A stretch of DNA of 64,000 nt from positions 47,186,001 through 47,250,000 of the forward strand of contig CM044320.1 in NCBI GenBank assembly GCA_024291935.2, in the 5' to 3' direction. This DNA comes from Okapia johnstoni. Lineage: Eukaryota; Chordata; Mammalia; Artiodactyla; Giraffidae. The notes beneath the pieces were generated by a model, which worked only from the letters and a program-made list of their open reading frames with translations, did no database searches and had not been told where the DNA came from. Both the position numbers and the translations under genes were made by a program. This document shows positions 24,157 to 36,416 of the stretch, piece by piece (within the stretch, counting starts at the first letter, position 1; every line of letters starts with the position of its first letter).

Positions 24157-25379
24157 CTTACTACTTTGCCTCTTCTGATGCCATTTCATTGTTCATATTT
24201 CTTTTCAGGTGTCTCCAGCCCAACCTTCTTAGGAAAAAGGAGTTCTCTGGGTGCTGTGTTCACCTGAAGGCTTAGAGTTCCCTGCTGGTCAGAAATCTAA
24301 AGCCATGCTACTTCTTAGATTGCCTACAGATCATTCCTTTGGGGGCAGCACTAATCCCTGATCTAAATAACTGTGGTCATATTCATGTGGCTAGAAAGCA
24401 TCAAGATTTCTGTGTAAAGTGACTTCCCTCAGAGAGGGCGGTTGGTACAGCAGGTTTCGTAGCAGCCTTTGTCTGAGTGAGAAAGAGTTGAGAGTGAGAT
24501 GAAGAAGAGTTGAGGATGGATGCTAAAAGGCTAAGTTTGTAAATGAGGGATCCCCAGGGGTATCAGCAGAGGGAGCCAGGCAAATGTTTTCAAGGCTGAT
24601 TAGAGAACCCTGGAGGATACGTTGATAGACACTTTGTCTTGCGCTGAGTTGCTCAGGCTGAAACTGGTCTAGGGAAACCAGTCACGTGGTAACTTGGAAC
24701 AACCCCAGACTGATGGGAGCCAAGCAGGTCACGGAGTGTGCAGACTAGGAGGAGCTAATGAGGGACTTGTCAGAGATCCTGAGTCCTCACAGAGCCTAAG
24801 ATGGGCTGACAGCCCTGCCCCTCCCCTAGTAGTGGAGCTTTCAGGAACTTTTGCGGCAGGAACTTTTGTCCTCCTATGCGGCCAGTCTCCAGCCAGGAGA
24901 GTAGCTCTGCCTTTGAAGTTGAGTCACGATTGATGGTCAAACCTGGGTGATGCTCAGTTAGGGAAAAAACCCAGAGAAATCACTCTGGCTTCAATGAGCA
25001 CATGATTCCATCAAACCAAAATAACATGGAATTTTAATAATTAGTATTAATTAGAACTTTGCCCTTTGCTTTTAAACATTGAACTATAGGTCATCTTTGA
25101 GGGGTTACTATGGCCAGATAATGAACTAAGCATGATATATAATATAATATATATTATATATCACTATATATATATTATATGTCATTTTATACATATATAT
25201 AATTTTATTTCATCTTGACAATAAGTCTTAAAAATAGGAGATATCATTTCTTTCTTACAGAAAAAATAATTAATACTTGAATGGTTATATGATGTGCCCA
25301 AAGGCACAGAGAGCCAAGACTTCAAATTAAGGCTGTTTAAATGAAAATCTCAGCCCTTACCTCCACATTCTACTTCATC
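24157..25379. other. No gene seen; unique DNA with an AT-rich tract
   Basis: 25135-25205 is an (AT)n-type tract with ATATAT/TATATA runs. The 79-aa ORF at 24694-24933 has no recognisable domain. Confidence 0.5.
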
Positions 25380-25720
25380 TTTTAGATGCTAATAAAGAAA
25401 GCCAATAAAGGTAACATTCATCAACTCCATTTTTTAAAAGGAGAGATTTTAGCAAAATTAAGAGATCATGAAGCTTTCTCCAGGTCACAGTACTTAGTAG
25501 AAACTGGACCAGGACTAGAATCCAGATCTTCTGACACAAAGGAGATGGACATGGGTACAGCAGAAAAACCACATCTTTGAAATCAGACAGGCTTACATTC
25601 AAATGCCTGTTGCAGAATGTATTTACTGTCTGTTTTAGGCAAATTTCTCAACATCTCTGAACTATAAAATGGAATTTTTATGCCTACACAAAGTGGGAGT
25701 TGTAAGAGTTCAAATCAACA
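25380..25720 (+). mobile_element. MIR fragments
   Basis: Two pieces: 25440-25545 (CCAGGTCACAGTACTTAGTAG) and 25590-25720 (AAATTTCTCAACATCTCTGA). Strongly diverged. Confidence 0.45.
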
Positions 25721-25925
25721 CGACAATTTATGTACCATCAGTGTTATCCTCTTTCTTCCTCTCCAAATTCTCTGTTCTTTGCACCAATCTAGATAAAATA
25801 GCACAAGCTTACATGAATATACATATAGGGAAAGGTCCAGCTTACCAATGGATGGTATTCCAGAGGTTCCTTTAGTACGTATTATTTGGAATGAATCTTC
25901 CAAGGCAAGAAATTTTAGTGTGTGT

Positions 25926-26575
25926 GCTGTGAATTGACTTGTGTCTCTCAAAAAAGATAGATTGAAATTCTAACCCCTGGAATCTGTGAATGTGACATTA
26001 TTTGGAAATAGTTTTTGAAGATGTCATTAAGTTAAGGTCATATTAGATTAGGGTGGAACCTAATCCAAGATTAGGTTCTCTGGTAGCTCAGCTGGTAAAG
26101 AATCTGCCTGCAATGCAGGAGATCCTGGGCTGGGAAGATCCCCTGGAGAAGGGAATGGCTACCCACTCCAGTATTCTGGCCTGGAGAATTCCATGGACTG
26201 TATAGTCCATGGGGTCACAAAGAGTTGGACATGACTGAGTAACTTTCACTAATCTAAGAACTGATGTTTTTTATAAGATGAGGGGAACTGGGAGAGACAT
26301 ATAGAGAACTGAAGACCATGTGATAACAAATGCAGACGTTGGAATCATGCATCTATAATTCAAAGAACGTTAAGAATTGCCAGCAACCACCAAAGCTGGG
26401 AGATAAGCACAGAACAGATTCTCTCTCAGACTCTCCAGATGAAATCAATCCTGCCAACACCTTGCTTTCAGATCTATTGTCTCCAGAACAGTGAGAGAAT
26501 AAATTTCCATTATTTAAAGCTACCTTGTGTATGTGCTACTTGTTACAGAAATCCTGAGAAACTAAAGTACATGAT
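25926..26575 (+). mobile_element. MaLR-like LTR interrupted by a Bov-tA SINE
   Basis: Old LTR: GTGACATTATTTGGAAATAG at 25990, an end with CTCCAGAACAGTGAGAGAATA at 26482. A young forward Bov-tA sits at about 26072-26250. A small tandem duplication (AAATCCTGAGAAACT, repeated at 26550 and 26583) straddles its 3' edge. Confidence 0.6.
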
Positions 26576-27203
26576 AAATTATAAATCCTGAGAAACTATG
26601 GTACATTAAGTGGAGTGTCAGCTTTTACTGCCCCCCAAATAAAACCAGCACAATGTTTAGTGGGTTAAAATAACACCTATCTATTTAGCTAATGATTGTA
26701 TGGGTCAGCAACTTGGGCTGGGCTCAGCTGAGCAGTTCTTGCTTGGCTACACATGATCATGCATGTTCGGTCAGCTGCTGAGTCATCTAGGAAGTAGCTG
26801 ATCTCTGGAGGCCAGAGCAGGAATAGCTGGTCTCTGCATCACTGACTCTTATCCTCCAGAAAGCTTGCCTGGTTTACTTCTAATGGCAGAAGGACAGGGT
26901 TCCAGATGCACACAGAACAGAAACACACAAAACCTTTTAAGATCTAGGTTTGGAATTGGCAGGGAATCTTTGTCATATTATGGCCAAACAAGTCAGAAGA
27001 CCAGTCCAGATTCAAACTGGGGAAATAAATCCTATCTTTTGATGGGAAGATGACAAAGTCATGTGGCAAAGGGACTTGGACACAGGGAGGGGAACAATGG
27101 TGAGTTCTCCTTTACTGAGAATTTACCTTGAGAGGTACAGAAAGCTGCTATCACTGCCCAAGAGGGATCTCCAGTAGATTTTGTTCAGTCCCTCTACCCC
27201 TCA
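26576..27203. other. No gene seen; probable ancient dispersed repeat
   Basis: 26600-27090 resembles a mammalian interspersed repeat with GGGTCAGCAACTTGGGCTGG and an antisense-type middle. The family is not resolved by eye. Confidence 0.35.
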
Positions 27204-27475
27204 TGGAGAAGGCAATGGCAACCCACTCCAGCTCTTGCCTGGAAAATCCCATGGACAGAGGAGCCTGGTAGGCTGCAGTCCATGGGGTTGCTAGGAGTCA
27301 GACACAACTGAGCAACTTCACTTTCACTTTTCACTTTCATGCACTGGGGAAGGAAATGGCAACCCACTCCAGTATTCTTGCCTGGAGAATCCCAGGGACG
27401 GGGGAGCCTGGTGGGCTGTGTCTATGGGATCACACAGAGTTGGACACGACTAAAGCGACTTAGCCACAGCAACAA
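27204..27475 (+). mobile_element. BOV-A2 SINE
   Basis: Forward dimer ending in CTTAGCCACAGCAACA. The flanking ACCCCTCA occurs at both ends (about 27196 and 27475), a probable 8-bp target-site duplication. Confidence 0.88.
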
Positions 27476-29689
27476 CCCCTCACAGATTTCAGAACAAAAT
27501 GAGTGCATCCATTCAAAATGCCGTTCACCGCTACGGTCCTCTGTGTCTGCTGAGCACCTCGAAACCTGCTCCCTGTATCTTCCACCTCTCTGCTTCATGT
27601 AGCTATTTCCAACTGGCTTTCATTTCTGCATCCTAATAAGAAAGCTCTCAACTACTCTCAGAAATAGTATCTTCTCCTGCATTAGCAAATATTTGGCTAA
27701 TGGAGTGTTCATTAATGACCAAATGAGGCTTTTGAGTCAAGTATAGCAGCTGACAGTGGCTGTTCTTAGTGTGATTTTCTGAACCATCTACTCTGTTGAT
27801 TCTTGAGTTCTTCCCTCTTTGACTTTCTATAATAATTCACAGCATTATGTGAGAGTAAAAAGAGACCACATATATGAAAATGCTTTGTAAAATATAAATG
27901 ACTGTAGATATGTAATGACACCTGTTCCCATGGTTGAGACACCAAGTAATGGCCCTTTTGACATATGTAGCGAGATTGCTATTGTCTGCTTGTACCTGCT
28001 CTCACCCTGTCCTTCATAAATACTAGACCACTAATTGTTTTTTTCAGATGAGTGCATGGCTATCAAAACAAATTCTCCAGATCCCTTTGTAGATGAATGC
28101 GGCCATGTAACTACATTTTGTGTATCAGCAGATCGAATGTGACTTCTGGGCACATTCCCTTCTTCACCTGATCAGAAGGTGGATGTGGTCATGCACCATC
28201 TTGGATCAGATGGATTGGGACATCACCTTAACAGAAGTGACTCTTCAGTACCATCCCTGAACTTATTACACTTGGACAATTATGTGAGAGAGTTCCTAAT
28301 CTGAGCTGATTTTAGCTAGTAGTATTTTGGGTGTCTGTTCTATATCCTAACGCCTTATATCTTAATTAGTGTAACATATGTATGCCAAGAAGGTGTCACA
28401 GTTACTGTGATTTTCAGTCCCTTACTCTAAGATGCTGGAGCACTGCTCAGCTCAGTTGGTCAAAGCACAGTGCTCAGATGAGGAGTGCCACCCCTCCCTG
28501 GGCTAGATAATAATGCCACCTCTAGCAAACTCCTCTGTGCTGCAAATAAGAACATAGATATATGTGGGCAAATACATACCTACTGTGATAGGTGAGAAGA
28601 TTTCAATGAATGTGTCACCTGTAAACAGTGGCCCTGCTTGAAAGACACAAATGAGAAGTGGTACATGATCCTACAGCCTGGTGTAATTTGGTTAGGTTAT
28701 TTGGGGGGCCGGTTTGGCAGTATATATTAAAGTTAAAAATGCTAATGCCCCATAAGCCAGCAATTTTACTTCTCAGTGTCTATCCTAGAGACAAACTCAT
28801 CAATGTATGATGAGGTGTGTGCTAAGGGAAGTATCTGCATGGATAGTCAGGCAACATCGACAAACAATGGCTGTCTTTAGGATGTAGATGCATACTTTGA
28901 AACTTTGTGCAGCTGTTTTTTAATGAGGTGATTCATTTGACCTATAGTAGACATAATTAGCACATCAAACAAGGGATTTCACAGATATAATCAATTAGGA
29001 CTATGACAAAGTAAAAATTTAAAGGCATGAGTCAATTTTACATGGATATGGCAAATGTAATGATGTCATAATTGAATGAGTTATGTTTGGGAAAAACTGA
29101 CCTTCAGCATTGCACAACAGGCTCTGTTTTTCTGTAAAAACCTCAGTGTCTGAAGAATCAAATTGTGTTTGTGTCTGTCTTCTCTGTACTCTGGGAACTC
29201 CCCAATGGCCTGGACCATCTTTCTCTCCTTTGCAATGGCCAGTGCTATGCACAGAGCCTGTGCATAGAAGATTCTTAACGAGATACTGCCTGTGGACTGA
29301 GTGACAATTGTTCTGACACTGTGAATTGTAAGATGGCTTTTCTCAATGACAAACAGCCCTGAAAGGTTATGGCAGAGTTGACCTGCTTGCTCTAGATCTG
29401 TGGTTCTTGACCTTGACACCTAGGGAGCTTTGTAAATTTTTGATGCTCAGGATATCCCCCAGAACAATTAACTCAGAATGTCTGTAAGTGGGACCCATGC
29501 CTCTATATTTTTCTAGTTCCCAAGATACTTTCAACATGCAGCCAGAGTTGAAAACCATGGGGTTTGGTGATAAAGCTGTCACCAGCTAGGTAAGTAACGG
29601 AAAGCCAGTCAATCTCAAAGAAGATGACAGCATCGGTAGATTCTTAGACTGTTAAGGACTTTGTTCTAGAGTATTCTTTCTGCCAGAAT
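27476..29689. other. No gene seen; old L1 3' relic inside
   Basis: About 28630-28900 resembles an old L1 3' end (TTTGGCAGTATATATTAAAG, CCAGCAATTTTACTTCTCAG). 27960-28430 may be a further ancient repeat of unknown family. The 112-aa ORF (29081-29419, minus) has no recognisable domain. Confidence 0.4.
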
Positions 29690-30205
29690 TCTTCCCCCTT
29701 GGACATATGCCTGGTTGACTCCCTCATCTCCTGAAGATTACGGCCAAAATCCACTTTCTCACCAAGGCCTATCCTGACCACTATGTTTCATAATGCAGTC
29801 TGCCTCCAATGCCCAACCCATGGTGCTTCTGTTCCCATTTCTTCTGCCCTAATGTTTCCTTTTCCGTGGTGTTCATCATCCTCTACATAAACAATTTACT
29901 TATTATCTTTTTTGTTAATGATTATTTCATTCCATTAGAATATAACCATCTTGGGTATAGGGAGCTTTGTCTTCTTTTTCCCCTAAATAGCTCAAGTGCC
30001 TGGAAGAGTGCCAAGTACACGGTGAACACTCAGTGCATATCTGCTACATGAAGAAAACTTAAAGCCAGAAAAAGCCTATGGGCTTGTTTGCTAAATCCAA
30101 CCTTCTCACTGAACTGATGAGAAAATTGCAGCCCAAAGAGGAGAAGTGCATTCCCAGTCATTGAGCAAGGCAGTGGTTGAATTGAAGACCAGACCTATAC
30201 TTTTT
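29690..30205 (+). mobile_element. L2 3' end followed by a MIR fragment
   Basis: 29690-30055 is an L2 3' end (CCAAGGCCTATCCTGACCAC at 29763; GAACACTCAGTGCATATCTG at the end). 30105-30205 is MIR-like (GATGAGAAAATTGCAGCCCA). Confidence 0.55.
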
Positions 30206-30385
30206 CTTTTTTCTAAAAGATTTTTTTAAACTTTTTATTTTGTATTGGTGTATTGCCAATTAATAATGTCAGTGATAGTTTCAGGTGGGGATTCAGCCAT
30301 TCATATGCATGTGTTCACTCCCACACACAGGTTTACCATTTAGACATGTGCACACAAACACTTCCAGACCGTACACGTTAAAGAG
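30206..30385 (-). mobile_element. Ruminant L1 3' UTR fragment
   Basis: Reverse of the L1 3' end: TTTTTAAACTTTTTATTTTG, then GATAGTTTCAGGTGGGGATTC. About 180 bp, 5'-truncated. Confidence 0.65.
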
Positions 30386-30599
30386 GAACCTTTGTTTCCA
30401 CTGAGAGTCTTTAGAACTTCACTTTTTGCTTTTGGAGGGTGTTATCAGCATTAGGCCTTGATGAATCCTATTCAAAATTTGGGAACACCCCTGCCTGCTG
30501 TCTGTGTAATCACTCAGAACCTAGAGATCAGTTTTTACCAGGCTTTTTTTTTTTTTTTTTTGGAGTCATTTTTGTTTTGTTTTGTTTTCCTTAATCTGG

Positions 30600-30960
30600 G
30601 CTGAAAAAAAAAGCCAGGAGATCTGCGCTTTGGATTTTGTAAATGAGCCCACTGCTCATCGCACTTCTCAGCCAGATAAGGCCCAAATGGCATTTGCAGC
30701 AATGCTTCACTATCTCTCGAGCAATCCAGCTCCTACGCAGCCCCTTGGTAACAGCTTAGCAAATCCGCAAAAGGAATGCGACTATATGGTTTATGTGTGG
30801 ACCACGGAGTTATTACGGCTTCCAGATTGCCGAGCAGGTCATTAATCATAGGCCAAGCTAGGCCATCACAGCCCCAGCGTGGTGAAAGCGCCCAGCATAA
30901 TGCCAGCGAAATCACGTTTCACATATGGCTCTTGCCGGCGTAGATATGGCAGGGGGAGAG
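30600..30960. promoter_or_regulatory. Candidate conserved non-coding element, CpG-bearing
   Basis: An island of unique DNA in a repeat-rich stretch. It has scattered CpGs, ATTAATCAT (30841-30849), CATATG (30921-30926) and AGATAAGG (30674-30681). The 87-aa ORF over it has no recognisable domain and ends in non-repeat DNA. It is flanked on the left by a T-run (30546-30562). About 20 kb 3' of ASCL1. Confidence 0.4.
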
Positions 30961-31904
30961 GGAAGGAAAAAAAATCAGTCCCCTTTTAGGAAAGAAAACT
31001 TCTACTTATCTTTGATTTGCATTCAGTCTTCCCTCAATAGTCCTTAAGCCTGTTATTTAATTCATTTTGGTGCCAGGGTTCATCACAAAGCAAAAACCCT
31101 AAGCAAGACCTATGCAGTCTGTGACCTCCAAACCCCCTGTCTTTTCTTGTCAGTTCTATGTCATCTGTGCAGTTGAACTCCACCAATTTGAAATGCTGAC
31201 CTCTTCCACAGACAACCTTATTCTCCTCCAGTGAAAGAAAGGCCTGGAGCCGACAAACCACTCAAGCGGGAGATACAAGAAAAAAAGAGGTTGACTCGAA
31301 AATCAGTTTCCACAGCCCACCCAAAACCCACATGCACACACTAAACTTGTATATATTTTTTAATTGCTGAATGGATTTATAAAGAAGAGGAATCCAAGAA
31401 CAAAATGAAAAATTATGAATTAGGACGGAAAAAATGGAAGCCTAAACTCTGTCCCAAAAGGGCCAGAACAGAGCCCAGGACCTCTCCACTTCTTCATACC
31501 TGGACTGCTTGAGTTTGTTTGAAAAGTTGAAAATAAAAAATGTGGGAATATAGCGCCATGTCACTGGCAAAGGCAATAGAAGATAAGGGGGCCCTGGGGA
31601 TACCAGAAAAAGAGATTTTAAGTTATGCGTATGTGTACATATATTCTATATATGGCCTATCTGCATTGCAATATCTTTGTGTACATATGTTGCTGGGCAC
31701 AGGTCCTGAGTGCCCCAAATATAGAATGAGGCAATGTCCTGTGACCTGCAGTTCTACATAGTGAATGTATTTTTCATGCCGTGTCTACCACTCTTGTTAA
31801 ATTTTAGATCTTTTCCCATCAAAACCAGTCACCAGCAATATACTGTCATTTATAAAAGTTCTTTTTTATAAATATATATACATTTATCTAATGTATATAA
31901 ATGG
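30961..31904. other. No gene seen; unique DNA
   Basis: ORFs of 73-75 aa on both strands, with no domain. The interval next to the 30.6-30.96 kb block may continue it as far as about 31.3 kb. No repeat recognised. Confidence 0.4.
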
Positions 31905-32112
31905 GGCTTTCTAGGTGGCGCAGTGGTAAAGAATCTGCCTGCCAATAGAGGAGACACACACGATCAGGATTTGAACCCTCGGTGGGAAACATCCCCTGGA
32001 GTAGGAAACAGCAATCCACTCCAGTATTCTTGCCTGGAAAATTCCATGGACAGAGGAGCCTGGAGGGCTACAGCCCATGAAGTCATAAAGAGTCAGACAA
32101 GACTGAGCACAA
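31905..32112 (+). mobile_element. Bov-tA SINE in an AT-rich target
   Basis: Forward copy from GGGGCTTTCTAGGTGGCGCAG to AGACAAGACTGAGCAC, between TATATAA-type flanks. An (AT)n tract (32163-32185) lies just beyond. Confidence 0.85.
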
Positions 32113-34034
32113 TATATATAAATATATTTTATACAATTTGCATTTATATAGGTATATAAATGTCTATATATATATATATATATATTCTATGAATAGAAAT
32201 ATGAGTTTCTCCTTTACATGAATCAGTTTTCCTTAAGTTTTGTCTCCATGCCTCTATTTTGCTGCTAGGATTTTTTTAAGCTGAGGGAAAAAAAAACTCT
32301 CAAGTCAGTTTGCATTTTGCTACAGACTATTCTTTCTGTTCCCTAGACCTTCTAACATCTAAAGAGAAAGAAGGAATAGTTCTCTTCTGTGTTCTGAAAC
32401 TCGAGGGTTTGCCCCTATTATGAAGCATACGCTAATGATCCCTTTTATTTCAGTTACTTTTAGACAATAAATGAGAATTCACAAATTGTTATAGTTGAGT
32501 GACATGAGGCATCATGAAATTCCTGGCTCCTTTTCTTAACAGCTATTGTTCTCAAAGCAGCAAATTGCACAGTGTAACTCCTGGTGGTCAATATGAAAAT
32601 TGTCATGATTTCTCTTCTTGATACAGTGGAATCTGCTTTTTTAAAAAAGTGATTCTGGCAATTAAAAAAAAATTAAATGCAATAAAGATCCTTTTCTTTT
32701 TCTCAGTTCTCCACTCTAAGAAAAAAGGAAGGACTGTAATCAAATAAATTAGGGAACATTGTGATAAGGGCAACTAAATAACAACAGAATATATAAAAGT
32801 TCCAGAAAAAAGTGATTCATCTGTGTAGTATGAGGTCAAGGTAGGCTTCCTGGAGAAAGTGATGTCTGAGCTGGAACTTAAAGGATAAATGAATATACCA
32901 GACCAACATAGAGGATGTGTGCAAATGTAGTGAGGAGGAAAAGTAGGATGTGTGCAAGACTATAAGCTGTTTGGTATTGCTAGGATATAAAGATCAACAA
33001 GGACATTGGAGATTTGGATGAGGCTGCAGAGAGAAGCTAGGTCATCAGCCATTCATTAGAGTAGAAGCTCCAGTAGAGCAGCTGTCATGTTTGCCTTATT
33101 CAGCATCATATAGCTTAATGCTGGCACATAGTGGGAAGCTCTATGGATGTTTGTAGACACAGTAAGGTAACTACTTTCGTGAACAGTGGGGAGACCATAG
33201 GAATGTTTTAAACAAGAGATATGGATGATCATATGTCAGAAAGATCACTTTAGTGGTAGCAGTGTGTCTACATAGTATTTTTAAAGTATTCAGGTGACTG
33301 CGATGTGGAGGTTTGATTGGAGTGACAAGAACAAGGAGATTAAGAGTCAAGCGTCCAGGGAGAAATGATAAAATCCTGAACAAAGGCAAAAACGATGGGG
33401 CTGAGAAAGCAGGAGCTGAACTAAGAGATAAATACAGAGGAACTTAAAAGTCCTTGAACAGAAAAAAATGTATTTAATCAATACATTGGTTGCATTTTCA
33501 GATAACATGCTTTATATGTTTCATATGTTTCCTTCAACTTCCAGATTGAAGTCTTAGGGTATAATCATTAATGTTGGGGGATAGTCCAATAAATAATTGG
33601 AATATTCTCCCTATTGCTGTAGATTTTTCAGACTTTTTTCAGGCACCAGTGCCAGTTGAAAGGATGAAAGAGAATTAGAAATAATTCTTGGATTTCTGGT
33701 TGAAGATATTGGGTGAATGACAGTTTTAGAAACCAAGATTTGGAAAGCGAATTTGGCATGTTCTTTTAACTAACATATTCAGAGCCTACTAAACATCCAA
33801 TGAGGGATAGACTGAGACCCTGAGAGGTTCTAGGAATTGGGAAAAACTAGGAAAGACTGAGAATACAATTCAAACATTAATGCCAGTGCTATGAGCTTAT
33901 TTGCAGGTTCTATTAATGAAAGGAACTAGTTAGAAAAGATTCTCCCAGTCTTGATGGTGTGAAATTCTTATAATCTTGAAATCTGATTGAGAACATAATT
34001 TTGAAAGGATATATCTGGCATTCTCTTCACTCAA
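32113..34034. other. No gene seen; partly ancient repeat
   Basis: About 32840-33420 resembles an ancient mammalian dispersed repeat (TGGCACATAGTGGGAAGCTC; GAAAGATCACTTTAGTGG). The family is not resolved. The rest is A/T-rich and unique. Confidence 0.35.
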
Positions 34035-34160
34035 TCTAATTTTGGGTATACCGCTTACTAACTGTGTGATGTTGGGCAAGTTATTTAATAACTCTGGGCC
34101 TCTGTTTATCATCTGTAGCTCAAAAGCTTGATAGAGGTTAAGTGCTTCCAGCCTTTAAAA
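34035..34160 (+). mobile_element. MIR fragment
   Basis: CTAACTGTGTGATGTTGGGCAAG with the following AACTCTGGGCCTCTG is the MIR core. Confidence 0.65.
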
Positions 34161-34289
34161 ACGGCTCCATAAATGATATCGATGACACTTAAAAATACAA
34201 ACAAATATAAAAGACTGAAAGGACTGGGAGCAGAGCCAGCTTGCTGGTGGGGGTCCATGAACTGGTACAAATCAGCTCCCAGGGTGCGG

Positions 34290-34500
34290 TGATGTGCTCA
34301 GTCGCTAAGTCGTGTCTGACTCTTTGCGACCCCATGGACTGTAGCCTTTCAGGTTCCTCTGTCCTTGGGGATTCTTCAGGCAAGAATATTGGAGTGGGTT
34401 GCCATGCCCTTCTCCAGGGGATCTTCCCAAACCAGGAATCGAACACAGGTCTCCCACATTGTAGGCAGATTCTTTACCATCTGAGTCACCAGGGAAGCAG
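34290..34500 (-). mobile_element. Bov-tA SINE
   Basis: Reverse copy, GTGCTCAGTCGCTAAGTCGT to the head complement GAGTCACCAGGGAAGC. Confidence 0.88.
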
Positions 34501-34557
34501 CTTGAGTCTCTTTGAAACCCAGTATCCATCCTCCTCTTCTTTCTTATTAACAGAATC

Positions 34558-34657
34558 CCACTTGCAAACTCTGGGAGATAGTGAAGCCTGGCATGCTGCA
34601 GTCCATGGGGTCGCAAAGAGTCGGACATGACTTAGCAACTGAACAACAGTAACAACC
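34558..34657 (+). mobile_element. BovB LINE 3' tail fragment
   Basis: CTTGCAAACTCTGGGAGATAG through GCAACTGAACAACAGTAACAAC, the last 100 bp of BovB. Confidence 0.8.
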
Positions 34658-34744
34658 CATGTTTGCAGCAGCAACATTCCTGGCTTAAAAGTCAATTCAC
34701 GGCTTCTTTGGCCCCTTCCATTAGCCATTCAAAATAGTTCATTT

Positions 34745-35020
34745 TTATTCTCTTTTTTTTTTGGACTGTTCTCTAATATTTTTATTATTTATTTATAACT
34801 TACAATTGTATTTTGGGGTATAGTTGATTAACAATGTTGTATTAGTTTCAGGTGTACAGCAAAGTGATTCAGTTAAACATACACTCGCATCCTTTTTTCA
34901 AATTCGTTTCCCATTTAGGTTGTTCCATCATATTTAGCAGAGTTCCCTGTGCTATACAGTAAGTCCCTGTTGGTCATCTATTTTAAATATAGCAGTGTGT
35001 ACAGTTCTGACCTGAGAGAT
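34745..35020 (-). mobile_element. Ruminant L1 3' UTR fragment
   Basis: Reverse L1 3' end: TTTTGGGGTATAGTTGATTA, CAGAGTTCCCTGTGCTATAC, AAATATAGCAGTGTGTACAG. Confidence 0.8.
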
Positions 35021-35205
35021 ATGATTGGGATTTACAGAGAGGGCTTATAGGAAAGCATTTTAGAGGAGAGCAGCTTTAGACAGCACAACCTTTCTGCTCT
35101 TTATTCTTCCCCTTCTTGCCTAGAAAGCAGACATAATCTGGAGCCAGAGCAGTCTTCCTGGGACCACAAGGTGCCAAGCCAAACACTATAAATAAGAATG
35201 GCAGC

Positions 35206-36208
35206 TAGTCAGCTGTTGTTTCCCTCTATTTCTTTGCATTGATCGCTGAGGAAGGTTTTCTTATCTCTCCTTGCTGTTCTTTGGAACTCTGCATTGTGAT
35301 GGGAATATCTTTCCTTTTCTCCTTTGCCTTTCACTTCTCTTCTTTTCCCAGCTATTTGTAAGGCCTCTTCAGACAGCCATTTTGCTTTTTTGCATTTCTT
35401 TTTCTTGGGGATGGTCTTGATTCCTGTCTCCGGTACAATGTCATGAACTTCCGTCCATAGTTCATCAGGCACTCTGTCTATCAGATCTGGTCCCTTAAAT
35501 CTATTTGTCACTTCCACTGTATAATCATAAGGGATTTGATTTAGGTCATACCTGAATGGTCTAGTGGTTTTCCCTACTTTCTTCAATTTAAGTCTGAATT
35601 TGGCAATAAGGAGATCATGATCTGAGCCACAGTCTGCTCCCGGTCTTGTTTTTGCTGACTGTATAGAGCTTATCCATCTTTGGCTGCAAAGAATATAATC
35701 AATCTGATTTCGGTGTTGACCATTTGGTGATGTCCATGTGTAGAGTCTTCTCTTGTGTTGTTGGAAGAGGGTGTTTGCTATGACCAGTGCATTCTCTTGG
35801 CAAAACTCTATTAGCCTTTGCCCTGCTTCATTCTGTACTCCAAGGCCAAATTTGCTCGTTATGCCAGGTGTTTCTTGACTTCCTACTTTTGCATTCCAGT
35901 CCCCTATAATGAAAAGGACATCTGTTTTGAGTGTTAGTTCTAAAAGGTCTTGTAGGTCTTCATAGAACCGTTCAAGTTCAGCTTCTTCAGCGTTACTGGT
36001 CGGGGCATAGACTTAGATTACCGTTGGATTGAATGGTTTGCCTTAGAAACGAACAGAGATCATTCTGTCGTTTTTGAGATTGCGTCCAAGTACTGCATTT
36101 AGGACTCTTTTGTTGACCATGATGGCTACTCCATTTCTTCTAAGGGATTCCTGCCCACAGTAGTAGATACAATGGTCATCTGAGTTAAATTCACCCATTC
36201 CAGTCCAT
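35206..36208 (-). mobile_element. Internal BovB fragment (endonuclease part, 3' end missing)
   Basis: Reverse strand reads the BovB endonuclease and linker, with a 125-aa frame at 35209-35586 (RPFRYDLNQIPYDYTVEV and FLSDQCKEIE signatures). A stop interrupts the frame before 35586. The reverse transcriptase and 3' end are absent at the 35206 side, which is unusual because target-primed copies normally keep the 3' end. Confidence 0.8.
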
Positions 36209-36226
36209 CTTAGAATGCAAATATAT

Positions 36227-36306
36227 GGTTGGTCAAAAGTTTCATTTGGGGTTTATCATACCATCTTACAGAAAAACCCAAACAAACTTTTTGGCCAACC
36301 CAATAG
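36227..36306. mobile_element. Mariner-type MITE
   Basis: About 80 bp, palindromic, ending TTTTTGGCCAACCCAATA with the imperfect complement TATGGTTGGTCAAAAGTTTC at the other end. Lies between the internal BovB piece and a BovB tail. Confidence 0.8.
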
Positions 36307-36315
36307 TTTACTTGG

Positions 36316-36416
36316 GAAAATTCCAGGAGATAGTGAAGGACAGGGAAGCTTGGCTTGCTGCAGTTCATGGGGTCTCGAAGAGTCAGACACGACTTGGCAA
36401 CTGAACAACAACAGTA
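36316..36416 (+). mobile_element. BovB LINE 3' tail fragment
   Basis: CCAGGAGATAGTGAAGGACA to GGCAACTGAACAACAACAG; terminal BovB. Confidence 0.8.

Noticed and set aside
28440..28515. tRNA-like stretch (GCTCAGTTGGTCAAAGC)
   Set aside because: A-box-like start only. No B box GGTTCGANNCC follows and no cloverleaf can be closed, so it is a chance match or a very old relic.
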